Part shown: positions 1 through 6,627 of the stretch, piece after piece | Layout of the letters: every line of letters begins with the position of its first letter | Position numbering within the stretch: position 1 is the stretch's first letter | Source: an uncultured Gemmatimonadota bacterium | GTDB taxonomy: Bacteria; Gemmatimonadota; Gemmatimonadetes; Gemmatimonadales; Gemmatimonadaceae | Assembly (NCBI GenBank): GCA_946479995.1 | Contig: CAMLIU010000067.1 | Coordinates: 1 to 7,521, forward strand | Direction of reading: 5' to 3' | DNA: 7,521 bases | The notes under the pieces: model-generated | Database searches by the model: none | Told to the model about the DNA's origin: nothing | Seen by the model: the letters and a program-made list of their open reading frames with translations, nothing else | Translations under genes and position numbers: made by a program

Positions 1-2
1 GG

Positions 3-425
3 GCCTGGGGGGGGCCCCCCGCGGGGGGGGCGCGGCCACCCTCGGCGGCGCACGGCGACGATCTCGCGGCGTTCTTCAGCGCCGTGAGCGGCGGCATCGC
101 CGTGGACGTCGGCGTGCTCGAGCGCAGCGACCGCGTGCTCGTGCTCCCGGGTGATTTCGGCTGGGACGACGTGGGTACGTGGGCAGCGCTCAAGCGCGTG
201 CGGCAGTGCGACGACGAGGGGAACGCCCTCTCCGGGCTCGTCCATGCGCTGGAGTCGCGCGACAACGTGGTGCATGCCGACGGGAACGCCGTCGTCCTGT
301 ACGGGGTACGCGACCTGGTCGTCGTGACTCGCGACGGCCTGACGCTGGTCACCACGGTGGACAAGGCGTCGGACCTCAAGACGCTGATCCAGTCGTTGCC
401 CACCGCCCTTCGCGACCAGGAATGA
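3..425 (+). CDS. manC: Mannose-1-phosphate guanylyltransferase, C-terminal part (5' truncated)
   Basis: This is the last 140 codons of a GDP-mannose pyrophosphorylase, which makes GDP-mannose from mannose-1-phosphate and GTP in the cytoplasm for glycan synthesis. The visible segment has the family's late nucleotidyltransferase signature: a 'GGIAVDVGVLERSDRV' stretch (usual form SIDYAVMEK..D) followed by 'DFGWDDVGTWAAL' (about positions 153-188). A conserved beta-rich tail follows ('DNVVHADGNAVVLYGVRDLVVV') and the end is typical ('VDKASDLKTLI'). The N-terminal GTP-binding motif lies upstream of the window. A GTG at 84 is in frame but should not be taken as the start, because the reading frame stays open to the window edge and 'DDLAAFFSAV' just upstream reads like family sequence. 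The first dozen codons (to about 38) are G/C runs and their translation is unreliable. The stop overlaps the next gene's start (ATGA, 422-425), implying translational coupling. Family assignment is firm; substrate preference for mannose is inferred from motif resemblance. Confidence 0.85.
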   Translation, partial: AWGGPPAGGARPPSAAHGDDLAAFFSAVSGGIAVDVGVLERSDRVLVLPGDFGWDDVGTWAALKRVRQCDDEGNALSGLVHALESRDNVVHADGNAVVLYGVRDLVVVTRDGLTLVTTVDKASDLKTLIQSLPTALRDQE

Positions 426-1630
426 GCGCCGTCTTCCTGTACGACGACGCGCGCGCCCGACGCTTCGAGCCGTTCGCACTGACGCGCCCCATCGGGGAGA
501 CGCGCGCCGGTGCGCTGCTCGTGCGCGAGCGCTGGGCGCGCGCGCTCGGCCTGCCGGTGAGCGGACACGTCACGTCCGACTTCCTTGCCGGGTTCGACGA
601 GGCGGAGGCGGCACCGGTAATGGACGCGGATGCGGAGCTTTCCGCCGGTTCCTGGCTCGTGAATGCGCGCTTCGCGCCGTCGCTCGAGGCGGCCCCACGC
701 GGTGAGGTGCTCTCCGCCGACGGTCGCATCGCGGCCGTGCAACTCCGGACTCCACTCTCCGTCGATTCGCTGCGCGATGGTATGATGCGGCTCGAGGAGC
801 TCACGACCTCGGGCGGGCAGATCGCCGAGGTGCGGGGTCAGTGGCTGGAGAACGTGTGGGACTACGTCGCCTGGCTGCCGCAGATGCTGACTGACGACAT
901 CACGCTGCTCGGGGCCGACATGCCGCAGGAGACGCCGGCGGGCGCGCTGCGGATGGGGGAGCACAGGCTGTTCGTCGAGCGCGGCGCAGTCGTGGAGCCG
1001 CACGTGTGCTTCGACCTGTCGGCGGGCCCGGTCCTGCTGCGCGCCGGCTCGCACATCCAGGCCTTCACTCGCCTCTGCGGCCCCGTGTACGTGGGCGCCG
1101 GCAGCACCGTGACGACGGACCGTATTGCCTGCGCATCCATCGGCGACGTGTGCAAGGTGCACGGCGAGGTGAGCAACGTGATCTTCATCGGCCACGCCAA
1201 CAAGGGACATGACGGCTTCGTCGGGCACTCCATCCTCGGCCGCTGGGTGAACCTCGGCGCGGGCACGATCACGAGCAACCTCAAGAATACGTACGGCACG
1301 GTACAGCTCTGGACGCCGGAGGGCATTCGCGAGACGGGCATGCAGTTCCTCGGTACATTGTTCGGTGACCACGCGAAGACCGGCATCGGCCTGCGGCTGA
1401 CCACGGGCACGGTGATCGGCGCGGCGGCGAACGTGTACGGCTCGGTGATGCCGCCCAAGGCGGTAGCACCGTGGGGGTGGGGCGAAGCGGGTTCGCTCGC
1501 GGCGTATCGGATGGACAAGTTCCTCCAGGTCGCGGAGCGCATGATGGCACGGCGCCACGTGACATTGAGTGAGAGCGCGAAGCGGCAGCTGCGGGCGTCG
1601 TACGAGCGACGGTGGAGGTTCGAGTCGTGA
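422..1630 (+). CDS. GlmU-like sugar nucleotidyltransferase / acyltransferase (alternative bacterial GlmU family)
   Basis: A 402-residue protein resembling the alternative GlmU family known mainly from Bacteroidetes and relatives (TIGR03991-type), thought to stand in for GlmU: acetylation of glucosamine-1-phosphate and uridylylation to UDP-GlcNAc. The N-terminal part has the family's start 'VFLYDD' and the 'LTRPIGETRAGALLVRERW' block (residues 20-38), but no classical GlmU 'LxAGxGTRM' loop. Residues about 185-355 form the left-handed beta-helix, with the hallmark 'HANKGHDGFVGHSILGRWVNLGAGT' stretch (about 258-282), then 'SNLKNTYG' and 'LFGDHAKTGIG', expected to carry the acyltransferase site. 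The remaining ~50 residues are a helical, Arg-rich tail. The frame is open upstream to 179, but the start at 422 is chosen because family homology begins there and it gives an ATGA overlap with the preceding gene. An AGGA directly abuts the ATG, too close for a good Shine-Dalgarno, which fits coupled translation. The exact sugar is inferred from family; another UDP- or NDP-sugar is possible. Confidence 0.8.
   Translation: MSAVFLYDDARARRFEPFALTRPIGETRAGALLVRERWARALGLPVSGHVTSDFLAGFDEAEAAPVMDADAELSAGSWLVNARFAPSLEAAPRGEVLSADGRIAAVQLRTPLSVDSLRDGMMRLEELTTSGGQIAEVRGQWLENVWDYVAWLPQMLTDDITLLGADMPQETPAGALRMGEHRLFVERGAVVEPHVCFDLSAGPVLLRAGSHIQAFTRLCGPVYVGAGSTVTTDRIACASIGDVCKVHGEVSNVIFIGHANKGHDGFVGHSILGRWVNLGAGTITSNLKNTYGTVQLWTPEGIRETGMQFLGTLFGDHAKTGIGLRLTTGTVIGAAANVYGSVMPPKAVAPWGWGEAGSLAAYRMDKFLQVAERMMARRHVTLSESAKRQLRASYERRWRFES
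1614..1618 (+). promoter_or_regulatory. Shine-Dalgarno site of the MBL-fold hydrolase gene
   Basis: GGAGG inside the end of the preceding gene, 8 bases before the GTG at 1627. It favours 1627 over the in-frame GTG at 1612, which lies upstream of and partly overlaps this site. Confidence 0.7.
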
Positions 1631-2442
1631 GGCTGTGGGTGCTGGGAAGCGGGAGTGGGGGCAATGCCGTGCTCGTGGAGGCGGGCGACAGCCGCGTGCT
1701 GGTGGACGCCGGCTTCGGCACGCGAGAGCTGGCGACCCGGATGCGTGCCGTCGGCGTGTCGCCGGCGTCAGTGGAGGCGTGCATCGTGACCCACGAGCAC
1801 ACGGATCACGTGAAGGGCGCGGCGGCCGGCGCGCGCAAGTGGGGCTGGGCGCTGTACGCCAGCGCGGGCACGATGGACGCGTGGCCTGAGCTGCGCGGCG
1901 CCGGGTGTTCGGCGATCACCCCCGACGAGCCGCTCGCCCTCTCGCGCCTGGACGTCACTGCGAAGAGCACCCCTCACGATGCGGCGAGCCCGGTCGGCGT
2001 GCGGCTCGCCTGCCGCTCGACCGGCGCCACGGCGGTGGTGTGCACCGACATCGGCCACGTGAGCGATGGTGTCCGCACCCTGTGCGCGGGCGCGGACCTG
2101 CTGGTGCTGGAGTCGAATCACGACGAGGGAATGCTGCGCGCGGGCCCCTACCCGCCCTTCCTGCAGCGGCGCATCGCCTCGCGGACTGGCCACCTCTCCA
2201 ATCGCGCGAGCGCGGAGCTGGCGCGGGACCTCGTGCATCGCGACCTCGCACACGTGGTGCTCGCGCACCTGAGCGAGAAGTGCAATGATCATGGGATCGC
2301 GCGGGCAGCCACGGCGGATGCGCTTCGGCGCACGCGTTTCCGCGGCACGCTCAGCGTGGCGCTGCAGCATGGCGTGGTAGGCCCGTTCCTGCCTCGCGCC
2401 GGTCGCGCGGAACCCGAGGCGCAGTACAGCCTGGCCCTGTAG
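1627..2442 (+). CDS. YycJ/WalJ-type MBL-fold metallohydrolase
   Basis: A 271-residue cytoplasmic metallo-beta-lactamase-fold protein of the YycJ/VicX/WalJ group, predicted metal-dependent phosphodiesterase or nuclease. Visible motifs in order: N-terminal 'LGSGSGGNAVLVE' (the group's SSGN-type start), metal site 'THEHTDH' (H56, H58, D60, H61), 'PHD' (H117), 'TDIGHVSD' (D141), 'LESNHDEGML' (about 162-171), 'GHLSN' (about 188-192) and 'LAHLSEKCND' (H214). The combination of the last three is typical of this family rather than of glyoxalase II or RNase Z. Length is close to the usual 260-270. The GTG start at 1627 gives a GTGA overlap with the upstream stop and is served by GGAGG at 1614-1618; the upstream GTG at 1612 would add five residues outside the family's N-terminus. 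In Firmicutes, WalJ sits with the WalRK cell-wall regulators. Here it follows two sugar-nucleotide genes, which suggests, but does not prove, an envelope link. The exact substrate is unknown. Confidence 0.88.
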   Translation: MRLWVLGSGSGGNAVLVEAGDSRVLVDAGFGTRELATRMRAVGVSPASVEACIVTHEHTDHVKGAAAGARKWGWALYASAGTMDAWPELRGAGCSAITPDEPLALSRLDVTAKSTPHDAASPVGVRLACRSTGATAVVCTDIGHVSDGVRTLCAGADLLVLESNHDEGMLRAGPYPPFLQRRIASRTGHLSNRASAELARDLVHRDLAHVVLAHLSEKCNDHGIARAATADALRRTRFRGTLSVALQHGVVGPFLPRAGRAEPEAQYSLAL

Positions 2443-2479
2443 GCGGCGTCGTTCGTCGCGCCGGAGCGATTCCTGCTTC

Positions 2480-2484
2480 GGAGG
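2480..2484 (+). promoter_or_regulatory. Shine-Dalgarno site of treZ
   Basis: GGAGG followed by a run of G, 9 bases before the ATG at 2494. It lies in the only plus-strand gap in the cluster (2443-2493). I see no convincing promoter in that gap, so treZ may be cotranscribed with the upstream genes or use a promoter inside the MBL gene. Confidence 0.65.
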
Positions 2485-2493
2485 GGGGCGACC

Positions 2494-4392
2494 ATGCCAT
2501 CCGCTCGACCTCCACAAGCCGCCGACTGGCGACGATTTCCGGTGGGTGCCGAACCGGCGCCCGGCGGCGGGGTGCATTTCCGCGTCTGGGCCCCCCGGCG
2601 GCAGACGGTCGCCGTGGTACTCGGCGACGGAGAGCGGGCGACGGGCCTCACCCCCGAGGCGGGCGGATACTTCTCGGGGCTCGTGCGTGAGGCGTCCGCG
2701 GGAAGCACCTATCGCTTCCTGCTGGACGACGAAACCGCGCTACCGGATCCGGCGTCGCGGTTCCAGCCGGAAGGACCGCACGGCCCCTCGATGGTGATCG
2801 ATCCGGCCACCTACCGGTGGCAACACCCGGATTGGCCGGGCGTCTCGCCAGCGCGGCGAGTGCTGTACGAGATGCACATCGGCACGTTCACTCCCGAGGG
2901 CACGTGGGGAGGGGCGCAGCGCGAGTTGCCTGCGCTCGCCGAGCTCGGCGTGACGGTGGTGGAAGTCATGCCCGTGCACGATTTCGCCGGCACCTTCGGG
3001 TGGGGGTACGATGGAGTGGACCTGTTCGCGCCCTCCCGCCTGTATGGCACCCCGGATGATTTTCGCCGGTTCGTGGACGCGGCGCACGGGCTGGGGATCG
3101 GCGTCATCCTCGACGTGGTCTACAACCACTTCGGTCCCGACGGCTGTCCGCTGCGCGAATACGCCGAGGCGTACTTCAGCGAGCGCTACACGACCGACTG
3201 GGGAGAGGCGATCAACTTCGACGACGCGCTGGCCGCTCCCGTACGCGACTTCTTCACGACGAATGCCCGCTACTGGATCTTCGAGTTCCAGCTCGACGGC
3301 CTGCGCATCGATGCGGCACAGAACGTCTACGACGACTCGCCGGTGAACATCCTGCGCGAGATCACGGAGGCGGTCCGGGACGCAGCACCCGGGCGGACGA
3401 CCTACGTGATCGCCGAGGACGAGCCGCAGGACTCGCGGCTCGTGCGCCCGGCGAGTGAGGGAGGATTCGGGATGGATGCGCTGTGGAACGACGACTGGCA
3501 CCACAGCGCGATGGTGGCCGCAACCGGCCGCGACGAGGCCTACTACGCGGATTATCGCGGCACGGCCGCGGAGTTCGTCGCCGCGGCGAAGTACGGCTTC
3601 CTCTACCAGGGACAGTGGTACACGTGGCAGCACCAGCGCCGCGGTACCCCGTCGAGGGACCTGTCGCCGTCGAAGTTCGTGCACTACCTGCAGAACCACG
3701 ACCAGGTGGCGAACTCCTTCCGCGGGCAGCGCCTGCACGATCTCACGAGTCCCCGCGAGTTTCGCGCGCTCACTGCCCTGCTGCTCCTCGGCCCGCAGAC
3801 TCCGATGCTCTTCCAGGGGCAGGAGTTCGCCGCGTCGAGCCCGTTCCTGTACTTCGCCGATCACAAGCCGGAGCTCATGGCGCTCGTACGCCGGGGCCGG
3901 GGCGACTTCCTGGGGCAGTTCGCCAGCCTGACGGCACCGCACATCCGCGAGCTGTTCATCGACCCGGGCGATCCGCAGACGTTCATGCGGTGCAAGCTCG
4001 ACCACGGCGAACGCGATCGGCACGGCCCGATCTTCGCGCTGCATCGGGACCTGCTGGCGCTTCGCCGGGAAGATCCCGTGCTGCAGGAGCCCGACGAGGC
4101 GACGATCGATGGAGCCGTTCTGGCGCGGGGTGCGTTCGCCCTCCGCATGAGCCGCGGACGGGACGAACGATTGCTCATCGTCAACCTCGGCGAGCCGCTG
4201 ATGCTGACGCGCGTGCCCGAGCCGCTGCTCGCGCCGCCGGCGTGGATGGACTGGCAAGTCGAGTGGTCGTCCGAGGATCCGTCCTACGGCGGCCTCGGAG
4301 TGCCGGAGTTCACTCCCACGATGGAAGGGTGGCGCTTTCCGGGCGGATGCGCGGTGCTGTTCGAGGGAGTCACCAGCGCGGATGAATCATGA
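2494..4392 (+). CDS. treZ: Malto-oligosyltrehalose trehalohydrolase (GH13)
   Basis: A 632-residue GH13 enzyme that cleaves the alpha-1,4 bond next to the trehalose unit of maltooligosyl-trehalose, releasing trehalose, the second step of the TreY-TreZ route from glycogen or maltodextrin. An N-terminal Ig-like/CBM48 module (about 18-105, 'VHFRVWAPRRQTVAVVL') is followed by the (beta/alpha)8 domain. That domain shows 'YEMHIGTFTPEGTW' (125-138), 'FGWGYDGVDLFAPSRLYGTP' (168-187), 'VVYNHFGPDG' (208-217), nucleophile D273 in 'LDGLRIDAA', acid/base E308 in 'YVIAEDE' and D403 in 'QNHDQ'. TreZ-specific marks are 'WNDDWHHS' (331-338), 'NHDQVANSFRGQRL' and 'FQGQEFAASSPFLYFADH' (440-457). A C-terminal beta domain follows. 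The nucleophile strand continues as 'DAAQNVYDDS' where many TreZ have 'DAVHAI.D.S'. Length is slightly above the usual 560-620. The ATG at 2494 has a good Shine-Dalgarno. The stop overlaps the debranching enzyme start (ATGA). A glycogen branching enzyme is less likely given the TreZ marks. Confidence 0.92.
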   Translation: MPSARPPQAADWRRFPVGAEPAPGGGVHFRVWAPRRQTVAVVLGDGERATGLTPEAGGYFSGLVREASAGSTYRFLLDDETALPDPASRFQPEGPHGPSMVIDPATYRWQHPDWPGVSPARRVLYEMHIGTFTPEGTWGGAQRELPALAELGVTVVEVMPVHDFAGTFGWGYDGVDLFAPSRLYGTPDDFRRFVDAAHGLGIGVILDVVYNHFGPDGCPLREYAEAYFSERYTTDWGEAINFDDALAAPVRDFFTTNARYWIFEFQLDGLRIDAAQNVYDDSPVNILREITEAVRDAAPGRTTYVIAEDEPQDSRLVRPASEGGFGMDALWNDDWHHSAMVAATGRDEAYYADYRGTAAEFVAAAKYGFLYQGQWYTWQHQRRGTPSRDLSPSKFVHYLQNHDQVANSFRGQRLHDLTSPREFRALTALLLLGPQTPMLFQGQEFAASSPFLYFADHKPELMALVRRGRGDFLGQFASLTAPHIRELFIDPGDPQTFMRCKLDHGERDRHGPIFALHRDLLALRREDPVLQEPDEATIDGAVLARGAFALRMSRGRDERLLIVNLGEPLMLTRVPEPLLAPPAWMDWQVEWSSEDPSYGGLGVPEFTPTMEGWRFPGGCAVLFEGVTSADES

Positions 4393-6485
4393 AGCATGGA
4401 TCTGACATGAACGACGCAGCACTCGATCGACCGGCATGGGTGGGAACGCCACCGGGAAACGGCTCGCTGCCCCTCGTGGACAACGAATGGCTCGTGACGA
4501 ACGGCCTCGGCGGCTACGCGTCGGCCACCATCGGCGGCGTGATGACGCGCAAGTATCACGGCTACCTGATCGCGGCGCTTCCCGCGCCGCTGGGACGCAT
4601 GGTGATGCTGCAGAACCTCTTCGCCTCGGTGCGGTTCGCGGACGGTCGCAAGGTGGTGCTCACCGGCCGCGAGCACGAGGACGCACCGCTGTACCTGCCG
4701 AGCCAGGACACGCTGCGCGACTTCCGACTCGAGTTCGGGATGCCGGTGTGGGAATACGAGGTGGAAGGTCTGCGCATCGAGCGCCGCGTGCTCATGCCGC
4801 ATGGACAGAACACCGTGCAGGTGAGCTACCGCCTGCTCGCCGAGCCGACCACGCCCTGCCTGATCCGGCTCCGTCCCTTCGTGCACTTCCGCTCGTACGA
4901 AGCACCGGTCAACACGCCGCGCGCGACGCCCCAGCGCATCGAGCGCGGACCTGACCGGCTCGAGCTGCATGCCTGGGAGACGCTGCCGCCACTGCGCATC
5001 CTGGCGCACGGCGGACACGGCGCCTTCACGCCGAAGGAGCGGGAGGTGAAGGCAGTCGTCTATCGCCACGAGCGCGACCGCGGCTACGAGTGGGCCGGCG
5101 ACGTCTGGAGCCCCGGTTACTTCGAGCTTCCCCTCACCGCCACGCGCGCCGCGGCGCTGGTCGCCTCCACCGATGAGTGGCAGGTGCTGGAGTCACTCTC
5201 CCCCGACGCCGCGCTCGACGCGGAGCTCGAACGTCGCCGCTCCCTGCTCCGACTCGCGGGCCGCGCGGCTGACGATCCGGTCGCATCGCGGCTCGTGCTG
5301 TCGGCGGACCAGTTCATCATCCGGCCCGCCACGCGCGTGGCCGACGATGCGCGAGCGCGCGCCACGGGTGAGGAGCGGCGCACGATCGTGGCCGGCTATC
5401 CCTGGTTCACCGACTGGGGACGCGACACGATGATCAGCCTCGAGGGGCTGACGCTGGACACGGGACGCCATCGCGAGGCGGCGTCGATCCTGCGCACTTT
5501 CGCCGACTACGTACGCGACGGGCTCATCCCCAACATGTTCCCCGACGGCGCCAACGAAGGGCTCTACCACACGGCGGATGCCACGCTCTGGTTCTTCCAC
5601 GCGGTCCATCGCTACGTGGAGATGACGGGCCACCGGGACGTGCTGCGCGACATCCTGCCCCGCCTTCGCGACATCGTGCGACACCATCGCGCGGGAACAC
5701 GCTTCGGCATCGGTGTGGACCCGGCGGATGGCCTGCTGCGGCAGGGGGAAGAGGGCTACCAGCTCACCTGGATGGACGCGAAGGTGGACGGCTGGGTCGT
5801 GACACCGCGCCGTGGAAAGGCGGTGGAGATCAATGCACTGTGGTACAACGCGTTGAGGCTGCTATCGGACTGGAACGAGGAGGAGGGACTGGGCGACGAG
5901 GCTCGGGAGCTCGCCGACGAGGCAGCCCGCGTGCGCGACTCGTTCAACCGCCGCTTCTGGTACGCCGACGGCGGCTACCTCTACGACGTGATCGACGGTG
6001 AGGCGGGCGACGACCCCGCCTGCCGCCCCAACCAGGTCTTCTCGATCTCGCTCGACCATCCGGTGCTCGACAAGTCGCGCTGGCTGCCGGTCCTCGACAC
6101 GGTGCGCAGCCGGCTGCTCACGCCAGTCGGACTGCGCTCGCTCGCGCCGGGCCATCCCGACTACAAGCCGCGCTACTTCGGCGACCTGCGCGCCCGGGAC
6201 GCGGCCTACCACCAGGGCACGGTGTGGGCATGGCTCATCGGGCCGTTCGTGGACGCCTGGCTGCGGGTGCATCCCGAGGACTGCGCCGGCGCGCGCTCCT
6301 TCCTGACCGGCCTCGTGCGGCACTTCGACGAGTTCGGCGTGGGAAGCATCGCCGAGATCTTCGATGCCGAGTCGCCGTACACGCCCCGCGGATGCACGGC
6401 GCAGGCGTGGAGCGTGGCGGAGCTGCTGCGCGCCTGGCTGAAGACGTCGGGGGAGGAGCCGGCGGACCGGAGAGCGAGACGCTGA
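4389..6485 (+). CDS. Glycogen debranching enzyme (amylo-alpha-1,6-glucosidase, GDE_N/GDE_C type)
   Basis: A 698-residue protein of the archaeal/bacterial glycogen debranching family (GH133-like), hydrolysing alpha-1,6-linked branch residues of glycogen-type glucans. The beta-rich N-terminal domain (about 25-260) opens with the hallmark 'EWLVTNGLGGYASATIGGVMTRKYHGYLIAA' region (33-63). The (alpha/alpha)6 catalytic domain (about 300-690) has 'YPWFTDWGRDTMISLEGL' (337-354; D342 and D346), 'IPNMFPDG' (380-387), 'YHTADATLWF', 'QLTWMDAKVDGW' (458-469), 'YHQGTVWAWLIGPFVDAW' (607-624) and 'IAEIFDAESPYTPRGCTAQAWSVAE' (654-678; E656). From yeast debranching-enzyme work, the Asp of the DWGRD motif and the late Glu are the likely catalytic pair; that mapping is inference. 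It lacks the 4-alpha-glucanotransferase half of eukaryotic debranching enzymes, as usual in this family. The start at 4389 overlaps the treZ stop; an alternative in-frame ATG lies at 4407, neither with a strong Shine-Dalgarno. Coupling to treZ fits supply of linear chains for trehalose formation. Confidence 0.9.
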   Translation: MKHGSDMNDAALDRPAWVGTPPGNGSLPLVDNEWLVTNGLGGYASATIGGVMTRKYHGYLIAALPAPLGRMVMLQNLFASVRFADGRKVVLTGREHEDAPLYLPSQDTLRDFRLEFGMPVWEYEVEGLRIERRVLMPHGQNTVQVSYRLLAEPTTPCLIRLRPFVHFRSYEAPVNTPRATPQRIERGPDRLELHAWETLPPLRILAHGGHGAFTPKEREVKAVVYRHERDRGYEWAGDVWSPGYFELPLTATRAAALVASTDEWQVLESLSPDAALDAELERRRSLLRLAGRAADDPVASRLVLSADQFIIRPATRVADDARARATGEERRTIVAGYPWFTDWGRDTMISLEGLTLDTGRHREAASILRTFADYVRDGLIPNMFPDGANEGLYHTADATLWFFHAVHRYVEMTGHRDVLRDILPRLRDIVRHHRAGTRFGIGVDPADGLLRQGEEGYQLTWMDAKVDGWVVTPRRGKAVEINALWYNALRLLSDWNEEEGLGDEARELADEAARVRDSFNRRFWYADGGYLYDVIDGEAGDDPACRPNQVFSISLDHPVLDKSRWLPVLDTVRSRLLTPVGLRSLAPGHPDYKPRYFGDLRARDAAYHQGTVWAWLIGPFVDAWLRVHPEDCAGARSFLTGLVRHFDEFGVGSIAEIFDAESPYTPRGCTAQAWSVAELLRAWLKTSGEEPADRRARR

Positions 6486-6501
6486 AGGCTGAAAGCTGGA
6501 G
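6481..6501 (+). repeat. Left arm of imperfect inverted repeat around the terminator
   Basis: Reads GCTGAAGGCTGAAAGCTGG then AG. It overlaps the debranching-enzyme stop codon (6483-6485). It is built of about 7-base GAAGGCT/GAAAGCT units and is an imperfect reverse complement of 6594-6615, with a few single-base gaps and mismatches. Confidence 0.5.
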
Positions 6502-6548
6502 TGGAAGGTGTGGGACGAACGCTGCGTCCGGAAAGCGTCGGGGAATCG

Positions 6549-6590
6549 CGAAGGGCGGGTCCGCGATCGCGGACCCGCCCTTCGTTTCTT
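6549..6590 (+). terminator. Perfect 36-bp palindrome with T-rich tail, probable intrinsic terminator
   Basis: Bases 6549-6584 form an exact palindrome centred between 6566 and 6567 (left half CGAAGGGCGGGTCCGCGA). In RNA it gives a very GC-rich stem of up to 16 bp with a four-base loop. On the plus strand it is followed by CGTTTCTTCGCCTTT, so it best serves the debranching-enzyme transcript. On the minus strand, downstream of groEL, the sequence after the stem is CGATTCCCC, a much poorer U-tract, although the symmetric stem could still stop or stabilise the groEL transcript. It lies 63 bases after the debranching-enzyme stop and 43 bases from the groEL stop. Confidence 0.8.
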
Positions 6591-6593
6591 CGC

Positions 6594-6615
6594 CTTTCAG
6601 CTTTCGCCTTTCGGC
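6594..6615 (-). repeat. Right arm of imperfect inverted repeat around the terminator
   Basis: On the minus strand this reads as GCCGAAAGGCGAAAGCTGAA then AG, a tandem of roughly 7-base GAAAGGC/GAAAGCT units, matching the arm at 6481-6501 in inverted orientation. It lies 12 bases downstream of the groEL stop and would be in the groEL 3' untranslated region. Confidence 0.5.
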
Positions 6616-6627
6616 CTCAAGCCGTGG

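Noticed and set aside
179..421. In-frame upstream extension of the GlmU-like gene starting at 179
   Set aside because: The extension is Arg/Ala/Gly-rich out-of-frame translation of the guanylyltransferase gene, and family homology begins at the ATG at 422.
862..1542. A 226-codon minus-strand open frame opposite the GlmU-like gene
   Set aside because: Antisense shadow without family motifs; the plus strand has clear left-handed beta-helix hallmarks over the same span.
2443..2493. Possible promoter or terminator in the MBL-treZ gap
   Set aside because: No credible -35/-10 pair and only a 4-bp potential stem were seen in 51 bases; only the Shine-Dalgarno is supported.
2740..4257. A 505-codon open frame on the minus strand inside treZ
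   Set aside because: It is the antisense shadow of a GC-rich gene. Its translation is Arg/Val/His-rich with no recognisable domain, while the plus strand encodes a complete TreZ with catalytic motifs.
6513..6529. Small hairpin GGACG / CGTCC with a 7-base loop between the debranching gene and the palindrome
   Set aside because: Only 5 bp, without a T-tract; such stems are common by chance in GC-rich sequence, and the nearby palindrome explains termination better.
6563..6570. GCGATCGC octamer, identical to the cyanobacterial HIP1 core
   Set aside because: It is the centre of the 36-bp palindrome, and a single GC-rich occurrence is expected by chance. The gene content does not suggest a cyanobacterium.
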